Source of the DNA: a virus
DNA: 31,456 nt
Direction: 5' to 3' (one strand)
IMG/VR virus record: IMGVR_UViG_3300030294_000124
Coordinates: 1-31,456 of that record
Shown: one piece after another, positions 11,448 to 17,904 of the stretch
How positions within the stretch are numbered: position 1 is the stretch's first letter
Layout of the letters: each line of letters begins with the position of its first letter
The notes under the pieces: generated by a model
Databases searched by the model: none
What the model was told of the DNA's origin: nothing
Seen by the model: only the letters and a program-made list of their open reading frames with translations
Position numbers and translations under genes: made by a program

Positions 11448-14023
11448 TGGCTAAATCCAAGAAGTTCTACACCACCAAAGTTGAATCCAATGAGCCAGAC
11501 TGCGAAGCTTGTGGTCTGTCAGCAGTATGCAAGTCCCCTAAGCTGAAATTCATAGGCAAGGGCAGGAAGAATGTTCTCATTATCGGTTCACAGCCCACCT
11601 CACGGGAAGATTTGAAAGGTGAATTGGGCTATGGGGATGAGGCTGTGTTCCTTGAGAGTGCCCTTGAGGAGATTGGGATAGACTTCTATGAGGATTGCTT
11701 CTATGTTTCAGTCGTGGGGTGTCGCCCTCCAAGAGACAGAAGGCCGGGTACGGCAGAGCTGAAGGCTTGTAGGAAGAGACTTGACAGGATTATCGAAAGG
11801 CTTGAACCCAATGCAGTTGTACTGCTGGGGGAGGTGCCGTTTAACTATATGATTGCACCAAGGATTTCTGGGAGGTTGACGGGGACTCCTGCTAAGGATT
11901 TTTATGGAACCTGTGTACCCGACCAAGAACTTGGTATGTGGCTGGTGCCCACATGGTCTGTGCAGGAAATGCTTAATTGCATAGACTACGATGATGGTGG
12001 ATGCAGTAAACCCTACTATCAGCGAGATGCAGCGGTTTACAATCTTTGGAAGAAAAATATATCCTCTGCATTTAATCTAACACCTGTAGAGAAAATAGAT
12101 TACGCTCCTATGTGTAAGATCACACAGGAAATCGATATAGCCTTAGACTGGATAGATGAAGCTATATCTTGGGAATATGTATCTTTCGACCTTGAAACGA
12201 ATTCTATTAAGTGTTATCGAGAAGGATCAAGAATACTCTCTGTATCTATCAGTAATGGAAAAGTAGCTTATGCCTTTCCATTCTACGAGGATGCTACATT
12301 CCGTAAAGCATTTAAGCGGCTCATGCTGAATGACAATAAAAAGATCGCTCATAATACCTCGTTCGAGTATCAGTGGATACGACAGAAAGAGGGTTACTAT
12401 ATCAAGAATGCAGATATAGATACCATGCTCATGGCGCATTGTATTGATTCTCACAAGCCCACGGGATTGAAGTATGAGGTTTATCATAGACTCGGTGTTA
12501 TAGCTTATGATGATAAGGCAGATAATTTTATAGGCTCTTCTAAAGAAGAGAAAGAAAAGTACGGAGATAATGCTTTTAATACTCTTGTAGAATGCCCTAT
12601 CGAGGATATGCTTTTTTATAATGCTCAGGATTCTCTTTATACATATATGATCTTTGACCAAATGCGAAAAGAGATGGATGAGTTTCAGTGGGAGGGATAT
12701 AAATTTCTCAATGAAAGTTCACTTTGGCTTACTCAGGCTCAGGTGCATGGATTCCGTGTAGATACTAATAAGTACGCAGATGTGAATAAAACTCTGCAGG
12801 ACAAGATTAAAGAGCTAGAAGAAAATCTTCTCTTGTGTGATGAAATTAAGCTCTGGGATAAGGGAGAGCCATTTAACTACAATAGTGGGCCTCAGTTAGG
12901 ACATCTTCTGTATGATATTATGAAGATCAAACCCACAGTATTTACAGACACGGGAAAACCTGCTACTAACGTAGAAGCTCTAGAAAAGCTAGATGTTCCA
13001 CTCGTTAAGAAGATTCTGGAAATCCGCAAGTATCAGAAACTCTTTGGAACATATATTCATCAGTTCGCTTTGGAGCAGACAGATGGAAGGATCCATGCTT
13101 TCACCTACTTGAATCGAGTAGAAACATTCCGTTCTAGTATGGGATCGATCAATATCCAGAACCAGCCCAAGCGAGATAAGTTCGCTAAACAGCTCATCAC
13201 TTCTATGGTCATTCCTGAGAAGGGGCAACGGTTGGTTAGTTATGACCTGAAGGGAGCTGAAGTTACCGTTAGTGCATGCAACAGTAAAGACATGCAGCTG
13301 ATTAAATATGTAGAGGATCTCACTCAGGATATGCACCGTCAGCTCTGTATGTTTGGATTCTTCCTTACTGAGTCTGAAGTTACATCCACTCTGCGTAAGG
13401 GCATGAAGAACACACTGACCTTCCCCCTATTCTACAATTCCTACTACGTAAATATTGCACCTGATTTGTATGAATTTGCGAAAGAACAGAATATGCTTCC
13501 TCATTTGGCAAAGAATGGCATCAAAACCTATGCAGAATTTGTAGAGCATGTACGAAAAATAGAGGAGCATCTTTGGAAAGATATGTTCCCTAAGCACCGG
13601 TCATGGATGAAGAAACAGTGGGATATTTATCAGAAAGATGGGAAACTTTCTATTCCAACTGGATTTTATGTATACGCTCCTATGAGGAAAAATAATACTC
13701 CAAATACTCCTATACAGGGAAGCGCATATCACTGTAATCAGAGAACGTTTAACAAGATCTCTGCTTTTATTATAGAGAAAAACTTGAAGAGCAGGATTTT
13801 GTTCCAGATACATGACAGTTTGTGTATTTCTGTCGAACTCGGAGAAGAAGATTTGCTTGACTGGGCAGTGTGGTATTATGGTACACAGGAGATCAGAGAA
13901 GAATGGAAATGGCTTATCGCAACCTTGTATTATGAGAAAGAAACAGGAGATGCAGATAAGGATTGGTCAACTCTACATGAAGTCGGGTTGTTAGGACAGG
14001 ACGGAAGGATCATCCAGAAATAG
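11447..14023 (+). CDS. family A DNA polymerase fused to an N-terminal UDG-like domain
   Basis: The 858-aa replicative polymerase. Residues 15-190 resemble a family 4 (iron-sulfur) uracil-DNA glycosylase: CEACGLSAVC (Cys19, Cys22), NVLIIGSQPTSRED, VVGCRPPRDRRPGTAELKAC (Cys92, Cys108). The usual GEAPG motif is GSQPT, and the second catalytic motif (normally THP or HPS) reads PTWSVQEML, so glycosylase activity is doubtful. A DnaQ-like 3'-5' exonuclease follows (FDLETNS Asp248/Glu250; AHNTSFEYQW; YNAQDSLYTYM). The polymerase domain has motif A SYDLKGAEV (Asp600), motif B RKGMKNTLTFPLFYNS (Lys654) and motif C IHDSLC (Asp790, with Ser instead of Glu). It would copy the phage genome with proofreading. 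Confidence 0.92.
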   Translation: MAKSKKFYTTKVESNEPDCEACGLSAVCKSPKLKFIGKGRKNVLIIGSQPTSREDLKGELGYGDEAVFLESALEEIGIDFYEDCFYVSVVGCRPPRDRRPGTAELKACRKRLDRIIERLEPNAVVLLGEVPFNYMIAPRISGRLTGTPAKDFYGTCVPDQELGMWLVPTWSVQEMLNCIDYDDGGCSKPYYQRDAAVYNLWKKNISSAFNLTPVEKIDYAPMCKITQEIDIALDWIDEAISWEYVSFDLETNSIKCYREGSRILSVSISNGKVAYAFPFYEDATFRKAFKRLMLNDNKKIAHNTSFEYQWIRQKEGYYIKNADIDTMLMAHCIDSHKPTGLKYEVYHRLGVIAYDDKADNFIGSSKEEKEKYGDNAFNTLVECPIEDMLFYNAQDSLYTYMIFDQMRKEMDEFQWEGYKFLNESSLWLTQAQVHGFRVDTNKYADVNKTLQDKIKELEENLLLCDEIKLWDKGEPFNYNSGPQLGHLLYDIMKIKPTVFTDTGKPATNVEALEKLDVPLVKKILEIRKYQKLFGTYIHQFALEQTDGRIHAFTYLNRVETFRSSMGSINIQNQPKRDKFAKQLITSMVIPEKGQRLVSYDLKGAEVTVSACNSKDMQLIKYVEDLTQDMHRQLCMFGFFLTESEVTSTLRKGMKNTLTFPLFYNSYYVNIAPDLYEFAKEQNMLPHLAKNGIKTYAEFVEHVRKIEEHLWKDMFPKHRSWMKKQWDIYQKDGKLSIPTGFYVYAPMRKNNTPNTPIQGSAYHCNQRTFNKISAFIIEKNLKSRILFQIHDSLCISVELGEEDLLDWAVWYYGTQEIREEWKWLIATLYYEKETGDADKDWSTLHEVGLLGQDGRIIQK

Positions 14024-14285
14024 TATGAGGGGTCTTACGATGACTCTTGAGATCATATCATCGGTGTCTTCACAGACAAGGCTAAGGCAGAAGAAGTTAA
14101 GGATACATATTGGGCTAAGATATTAACACGTAGGAAAGAATTGGAGGCTATTATGACTGCACTTGATTTAGAGGAAGGATCTGAAGAAAGCTGGACTATG
14201 TATAATGAATGGTGGGATAACGCTGATTTGGGTGGTGTTAAATTAGATGAATACACTCTGGACGAGTTCCTTGGGGGATACTATC
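14024..14285 (+). pseudogene. damaged small acidic gene after the polymerase (no start, in-frame TGA)
   Basis: Directly after the polymerase TAG the same frame reads YEGSYDDS, TGA (14051-14053), DHIIGVFTDKAKAEEVKDTY, continuing through ILTRRKELEAIMTALDLEE to DEYTLDEFLGGYYHG and TAA 14283-14285. EGSYDD...GVFTDKAKAEEVKD is the typical start of a common small phage protein. No start codon lies in frame; ATG 14025 and ATG 14040 lie in another frame, and a missing base near 14049 would join M-T-L to DHIIGVF. The end is right for a gene: the TAA overlaps the next ATG and GGGGGA here is that gene's ribosome binding site. It is probably a frameshifted gene or an assembly error. Confidence 0.5.
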
Positions 14286-14888
14286 ATGGGTAAGGCATAT
14301 GCTAATCGTAAACCTATAGAAGAACGTCCAGAGAGTGACTTCTATCGCACACCAGAATCTCTGTCACAGTTGCTGTGTGATACTTGTGAGTTTGCTGACT
14401 TTAAGGATATCTATGAGCCTATGGCGGGAGATGATGCTATAGCTAATATACTCAGAGCCAACGACTACAATGTAATTACAGATGACATAAGAACCACCGG
14501 GAAAGACTTTCTTGATTTTACAGGTACAGTTGATTATATAGTTACAAACCCTGCTTTCAGTATCTTTACTGAGACGGCGCAGAAATGTGATGAGGTTTGT
14601 CAATTTGGCTACACGCTATTGGGCAAAATGAACTTTTTTGCTGCCCATAGCCGAACAGAGTTGAATCTTTGGAGGCACTTAAAACATGTCTACATATTTG
14701 ATAGGCAAGTAGACTATAGGACTCCTTACAGGGAAGACGGCGCCTATTGTGTGGGGAATTTATGTACCTGCTGGATGTGTTTTGACAAATCATGGGATAA
14801 AGGTTTCTGGAATACGTCTATTATGGATGTACAGAAATGGGCTACTTTAGGTAGTTATGAGAACTACCTCAAGAAAAACCTATGCTAA
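14286..14888 (+). CDS. SAM-dependent DNA methyltransferase-like protein
   Basis: A 200-aa protein laid out like small phage N6-adenine methyltransferases. After ESDFYRTPESLSQLLCD comes IYEPMAGDDAIANILRANDY (SAM-binding motif I, normally EP..G.G), ITDDIRTTGKDFLDF, then YIVTNPAFSIFTE (motif IV, NPAF in place of NPPY/F), with a Cys-rich C-terminal section (YCVGNLCTCWMCFDKSW). It would methylate DNA, perhaps protecting phage DNA from host restriction; the altered motifs leave activity uncertain. I choose ATG 14286 because GGGGGA (14273-14278) is 7 nt upstream; an in-frame ATG at 14247 lacks such a site. Confidence 0.75.
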   Translation: MGKAYANRKPIEERPESDFYRTPESLSQLLCDTCEFADFKDIYEPMAGDDAIANILRANDYNVITDDIRTTGKDFLDFTGTVDYIVTNPAFSIFTETAQKCDEVCQFGYTLLGKMNFFAAHSRTELNLWRHLKHVYIFDRQVDYRTPYREDGAYCVGNLCTCWMCFDKSWDKGFWNTSIMDVQKWATLGSYENYLKKNLC

Positions 14889-15298
14889 TGAAGCCTCTCG
14901 GAGTACCTTACATAGACAAAAAGATCCAGAACAAGTTCCGTTTTGGGTCTTGGGCACTTAAAAACAACAAAGTGTGGCACCTCTACAATGAGTCCAAGTA
15001 TATACTAGGTATGCAACTAGTTAATGATCGTTCATACCAGAGGTTCTGCTATATACTCTACAGGAAGCACTGCTCCTTCCATACTGCATTTCGTTTCCCT
15101 GAAGATGTTGTTTGGCATGGATATGGAGAAGCTAAGAAAAGTGGCTTGACGATCTGCCCAAAGTGTGCTAAAATATGGAAAGAACGGTATGGGAAGGCTT
15201 ATAAGGAAGTCCTGCAGAAGCAGAGGGAAATAGGCCAGAAACGTGCCGAGAAACTAAGGAAAGAGAAGGCGAAAGAGCCTAGTTGGAGAGATCGTTAA
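14882..15298 (+). CDS. hypothetical protein, 138 aa, with CxxC
   Basis: A basic protein with a globular first half (FRFGSWALKNNKVWHLYN), cysteines CSFHT and CPKCAKIWKERYG that could form a zinc site, and a long charged C-terminal helix (EVLQKQREIGQKRAEKLRKE) suggesting a coiled coil or nucleic-acid contact. No family recognised. It overlaps the methyltransferase-like gene (start 14882 within its last codons; ATG 14888 is the alternative, using TAATG coupling). Confidence 0.7.
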   Translation: MLMKPLGVPYIDKKIQNKFRFGSWALKNNKVWHLYNESKYILGMQLVNDRSYQRFCYILYRKHCSFHTAFRFPEDVVWHGYGEAKKSGLTICPKCAKIWKERYGKAYKEVLQKQREIGQKRAEKLRKEKAKEPSWRDR

Positions 15299-15311
15299 AG
15301 GAGGTTCTGAA

Positions 15312-15578
15312 GTGTTGATACAGGTAGATAAAGAAGATTGTGTCTGGCTAAAGGAAGCATCTTGGTATAATAATAACTATTATAAACTTCCTTTCAAAGT
15401 AAATGGCTGCAGGTTCCTATATGAGGAGTATGATGGTGCAGAGGAATTCTGTGGGAATGTTATAGGGGAATTTATAGAGGATGAATTTGTTCCTGTATGG
15501 TATTTACATCAGATAGATTATTCAGAATACTTTCAAATAGATTCTGAAACTATGAAAGATAAAAATGAATGGACATAA
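15312..15578 (+). CDS. hypothetical acidic protein, 88 aa, GTG start
   Basis: Starts at GTG 15312 with AAGGAGG (15298-15304) at 7 nt. The protein is acidic and aromatic-rich (KEASWYNNNYYKLPFKV, FIEDEFVPVWYLHQIDYSEY) with beta character and no recognised family. The strong ribosome site and clean spacing support it. It ends 11 bases before the next ATG. Confidence 0.7.
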   Translation: MLIQVDKEDCVWLKEASWYNNNYYKLPFKVNGCRFLYEEYDGAEEFCGNVIGEFIEDEFVPVWYLHQIDYSEYFQIDSETMKDKNEWT

Positions 15579-15589
15579 GGGGGGCTATT

Positions 15590-16141
15590 ATGGATGAATT
15601 AGTAGTTGGTAAAATGTACTATGTGAGCGACGCTGGCATTAATGCTGCTGAGTTTAAGCGTTCTATGAAAGTGAAAGAGTGTCTGTGTAAATGCACTAGT
15701 AAACGAGGTAAGTTCAAAGTCAGAGAAGGTGTTTACAGATATATGAATTATTGGGTTGCCGAAAAGGAGGCTAAGATGAAAAAGAGAATCAGTGACACAC
15801 AGGTAGCAAATTATTTGGAAATGTACAAAGATGTCCCCTATACCTATATAGGGGACATCATGCTGGATCTTCAGGATGCCAGAAAGGAACTGGAAGAGGC
15901 AGAAAAGGATTCTGTGTGGTGGGATGCGCCAGAGGATGCCGCTTTTGCTAGTGTGCATCATTGTATTACTTCAGGACAACCATATGCACCAGATGTAGCA
16001 CATTTTTACTATAGAATTCTTCCCAAGACCCCTAAGCAGGAGCTTATTGATTCGTTTGCAGAGAAGAATGCTTTGGCTATGAAGTGTTCCGGGCTGAACA
16101 AGGAGCTGCTTGAGGCATTCTATGAGGAGGTAAAGAAATGA
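15590..16141 (+). CDS. hypothetical protein, 183 aa, probable fusion of two small phage proteins
   Basis: ATG 15590 follows AAGGGGGG at 15577-15584. Residues 1-62 (ELVVGKMYYVSDAGINAAEF, RKFKV, RYMNYWVAEKEAK) look like a complete small phage protein of the VGK.YYVSD type. Exactly where that would end, a strong AAGGAGG (15764-15770) and ATG (15776) occur in the same frame, and a second unit of 121 aa begins (KKRISDTQVANYLEMYKDVP), with a helical charged segment (DARKELEEAEKD) and a C-terminal PKQELIDSFAEKNALA. So the locus may produce both the 183-aa fusion and a separate 121-aa protein by internal initiation. Functions unknown. Confidence 0.7.
   Translation: MDELVVGKMYYVSDAGINAAEFKRSMKVKECLCKCTSKRGKFKVREGVYRYMNYWVAEKEAKMKKRISDTQVANYLEMYKDVPYTYIGDIMLDLQDARKELEEAEKDSVWWDAPEDAAFASVHHCITSGQPYAPDVAHFYYRILPKTPKQELIDSFAEKNALAMKCSGLNKELLEAFYEEVKK
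15764..15778 (+). promoter_or_regulatory. internal ribosome binding site and start within the 15590 gene
   Basis: AAGGAGG at 15764-15770, 5-nt spacer, ATG 15776-15778 in frame with the surrounding gene. It would yield residues 63-183 as an independent 121-aa protein (15776-16141). The site is as strong as those in front of true genes here. Confidence 0.55.
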
Positions 16142-16143
16142 AG

Positions 16144-16165
16144 CCCCTTGACAAGTAGCAAGGGG
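16144..16165 (+). other. hairpin after the 15590 gene, containing a -35 element
   Basis: CCCCTTG (16144-16150) pairs perfectly with CAAGGGG (16159-16165) across an 8-nt loop, three bases after the TGA stop. No U-run follows, so as a terminator it would be weak. The stem and loop include TTGACA (16148-16153). Confidence 0.6.
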
Positions 16166-16177
16166 TTGTGGTAGGGT
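16148..16177 (+). promoter_or_regulatory. candidate promoter upstream of the nrdG region
   Basis: TTGACA (16148-16153, context CTTGACAAG), 18-bp spacer, TAGGGT (16172-16177; three of six matches, keeping the key T, A and final T). The hairpin at 16183 starts five bases after the -10, the same geometry as at 10315-10366. Confidence 0.5.
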
Positions 16178-16182
16178 TCTCG

Positions 16183-16205
16183 TCCCACCTTCGGGTGGGA
16201 TTTTA
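16183..16205 (+). promoter_or_regulatory. UUCG-tetraloop hairpin: mRNA 5' stabiliser or terminator
   Basis: TCCCACC (16183-16189), TTCG, GGTGGGA (16194-16200): a perfect 7-bp stem with a UUCG tetraloop, followed by TTTTA. The short T-run allows reading it as an intrinsic terminator. Its position five bases after a -10-like box and 13 bases before a Shine-Dalgarno suggests instead a 5'-leader stem. Confidence 0.65.
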
Positions 16206-16224
16206 CGTCTTTAGGAGGGTATAT

Positions 16225-16401
16225 ATGCAGAAAGCTATTATTGTCAATTGCAACGAAGATAGCAGAAAAACAGAGGACTTGAACGATTTGTTGTTTGATG
16301 GGTGGAGGGTTATTAGAACAGAGCAATTCAGACCTGCTGTTGGTGGTACTAATGGTTCATGGCTTGCTGGATCAGTTCTTGTTATAGTGGAGAAAGAATG
16401 A
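16225..16401 (+). CDS. hypothetical protein, 58 aa
   Basis: A small protein with the shape strand, helix, strand, strand (KAIIVNCNED, TEDLNDLLFDGWRVIRTE, GSWLAGSVLVIVEKE). The 'DLN.LL..GW.V' pattern is common in tiny proteins of unknown function found in phages and Firmicutes. ATG 16225 is chosen because AGGAGGG (16213-16219) lies 5 nt upstream. Its TGA overlaps the NrdG start (ATGA), so it is translated together with nrdG. Confidence 0.75.
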   Translation: MQKAIIVNCNEDSRKTEDLNDLLFDGWRVIRTEQFRPAVGGTNGSWLAGSVLVIVEKE

Positions 16402-16898
16402 ACTATTTCCCCGATCAGGTGTTTATAGGACTTCAAGAGACTCCATCAGAAATTAGCCTCGTTATCCCTCTAGCGGGGTGTTCGCATCATTGTGTTGGAT
16501 GTCATAGCCCACATCTGCAGGATAAGAATGGTGGAGAAGTATTGACTGAAGAAAGATATCTTAAATATCTTCAGCAGTATAAGGACAAAGCCTCTTGCAT
16601 CTGTTTCTTTGGCGGGGAATCTCACGGAGTTACTTTGGCTGTGTGGGCTGGGATTGCGCATGGATACGGGTTCAAAACGGCTTTATACTCAGGATTTGAT
16701 TTTGAAGAGATACAGGGGGGTTTGTTTGACGGACTCCTAAAAGGACTGGCTGATTGCTTCGACTACGTGAAATGTGGCAGTTACGTTGAAGAATTAGGCG
16801 GTCTTGATATGATTGAGACCAATCAGGTGATGTGGAAGAAAGTAGAGGATTACTGGGTCAATATTACCAGTGAATTCCAGAGGTATAACTATGTTTAA
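16398..16898 (+). CDS. nrdG: anaerobic ribonucleotide reductase activating protein NrdG
   Basis: A 166-aa radical SAM activase that installs the glycyl radical on NrdD. The iron-sulfur motif is GCSHHCVGCHSPH (Cys28-x3-Cys32-x2-Cys35), followed by GGEVLTEERYLKYL, the CFFGGES (GGE) SAM-ribose motif and GFKTALYSGFDFEE. Length and motif order fit NrdG. ATG 16398 overlaps the upstream stop. Its partner NrdD is at 17901-19694, separated by a small gene and a homing-type endonuclease. It implies deoxynucleotide production without oxygen. Confidence 0.9.
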   Translation: MNYFPDQVFIGLQETPSEISLVIPLAGCSHHCVGCHSPHLQDKNGGEVLTEERYLKYLQQYKDKASCICFFGGESHGVTLAVWAGIAHGYGFKTALYSGFDFEEIQGGLFDGLLKGLADCFDYVKCGSYVEELGGLDMIETNQVMWKKVEDYWVNITSEFQRYNYV

Positions 16899-17127
16899 GC
16901 ATTTTCAGGATTGGATTAACAGGAATAGGGCAAAGAAGTGTAAGAAAGCGCTTAGCAGGGCTTATATAGACTACATGTTCGGCAAGATGATTTTTGAAGG
17001 GGAAGAAAGTAGTATTCAAGGATTGTTCTCGGCTAGTGCCGTAGAAGGTACGCCTAAGACCAAAGAAGAGATTCTAGCTGATTTGAAACATGCAGCAAAT
17101 ATGATGAGTAGACGAGCTGGGAAATAA
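16891..17127 (+). CDS. hypothetical basic protein, 78 aa
   Basis: A basic N-terminal half (FKHFQDWINRNRAKKCKKAL) followed by a helical section (EEILADLKHAANMMSRRAGK). ATG 16891 lies inside the end of nrdG with AGAGG (16878-16882) upstream; the frame can be extended to GTG 16870 but that seems less likely. No family recognised. It lies between nrdG and the HNH-AP2 gene. Confidence 0.65.
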   Translation: MFKHFQDWINRNRAKKCKKALSRAYIDYMFGKMIFEGEESSIQGLFSASAVEGTPKTKEEILADLKHAANMMSRRAGK

Positions 17128-17139
17128 GGGAGGTAAGGT

Positions 17140-17904
17140 ACGAAGATAGAGATTAGCGGATTTGAGGTTCTCGTAGACGATGAGGATTTTGAAAAGATTA
17201 GTAAGTTTAAGTGGATAATTGATAAAAAGCGCATAGAGAAAAAGGGAGATTATAAGATCCAGACAAACTATTGTTATCCAGATGGTTCTCATAAAACAAT
17301 TATATTAAGTAGATATATTATGGGAATACATCTATCTGGTGGGTTGTTTGTAGATCATATAAGTGGGAACACCTTAGATAATAGGAAATCCAATTTACGA
17401 CTATGTACCAATATAGAAAATTGTTGGAATTCTCAAGTTCCTCGAAACAGTACTACTGGTTATAAAGGAGCATGTAAGGAAAACAATAGGTATAGATCCT
17501 ATTTTACATATATGGGTAGACGTCATAATCTAGGATACTATGACACACCAGAGGATGCAGGGAGGGCATATGATAAAGCAGCATTGTATTATTATAGAGA
17601 ATATGCCAGAACAAACTTTCCAAAAGAGGGATACACTGAAGATGATTTAGAGTGGGCGCATCAGTATGTAGAAAACCTTACATTGAAGAGAAATAACAAA
17701 TCTTCTAAGTATAGAGGAGTCACAAAACACACACGTAGTTGGCAGGCATATGTCTCAAAAGATAGAAATAGGCTAACATTAGGATCTTATAAAGCAGAAG
17801 AAGATGCTGCTAAAGCGTATGATAGAAAGGCGTTAGAATTATGGGGAGATGATGCTAAATTAAATTTCCCTAAAGAGAACTATATAAAGGAAGGCACAGA
17901 ATGA
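17140..17904 (+). CDS. HNH homing-type endonuclease with two AP2 domains, apparent ACG start
   Basis: The reading frame opens after TAA 17134 and encodes about 254 aa. The N-terminus KIEISGFEVLVDDEDF and SRYIMGIHLSG is the typical NUMOD-like lead-in of phage HNH enzymes. The nuclease core is VDHISGNTLDNRKSNLRLCT (DH..GN..DNR..NLR). Two AP2 DNA-binding domains follow, the first from about residue 107 (GYKGACKENNRYRSYF, LGYYDTPEDAGRAYDKAAL), the second from about 190 (KYRGVTKHTRSWQAYV, TLGSYKAEEDAAKAYDRKAL). GGGAGG (17128-17133) is 6 nt from ACG 17140, where ATG is expected; the first in-frame ATG is 17320, which would remove 60 residues. It probably promotes its own spread between phages. Its stop overlaps the nrdD start. 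Confidence 0.85.
   Translation, partial: TKIEISGFEVLVDDEDFEKISKFKWIIDKKRIEKKGDYKIQTNYCYPDGSHKTIILSRYIMGIHLSGGLFVDHISGNTLDNRKSNLRLCTNIENCWNSQVPRNSTTGYKGACKENNRYRSYFTYMGRRHNLGYYDTPEDAGRAYDKAALYYYREYARTNFPKEGYTEDDLEWAHQYVENLTLKRNNKSSKYRGVTKHTRSWQAYVSKDRNRLTLGSYKAEEDAAKAYDRKALELWGDDAKLNFPKENYIKEGTE

Noticed and set aside
933-14285. Genetic code reassignment (TAG to Gln or TGA to Trp)
   Set aside because: In-frame stops of all three types occur, while the long genes (polymerase, NrdD, helicases) contain none and end correctly at TAG, TGA or TAA. No CUA or UCA anticodon tRNA is seen in the window.
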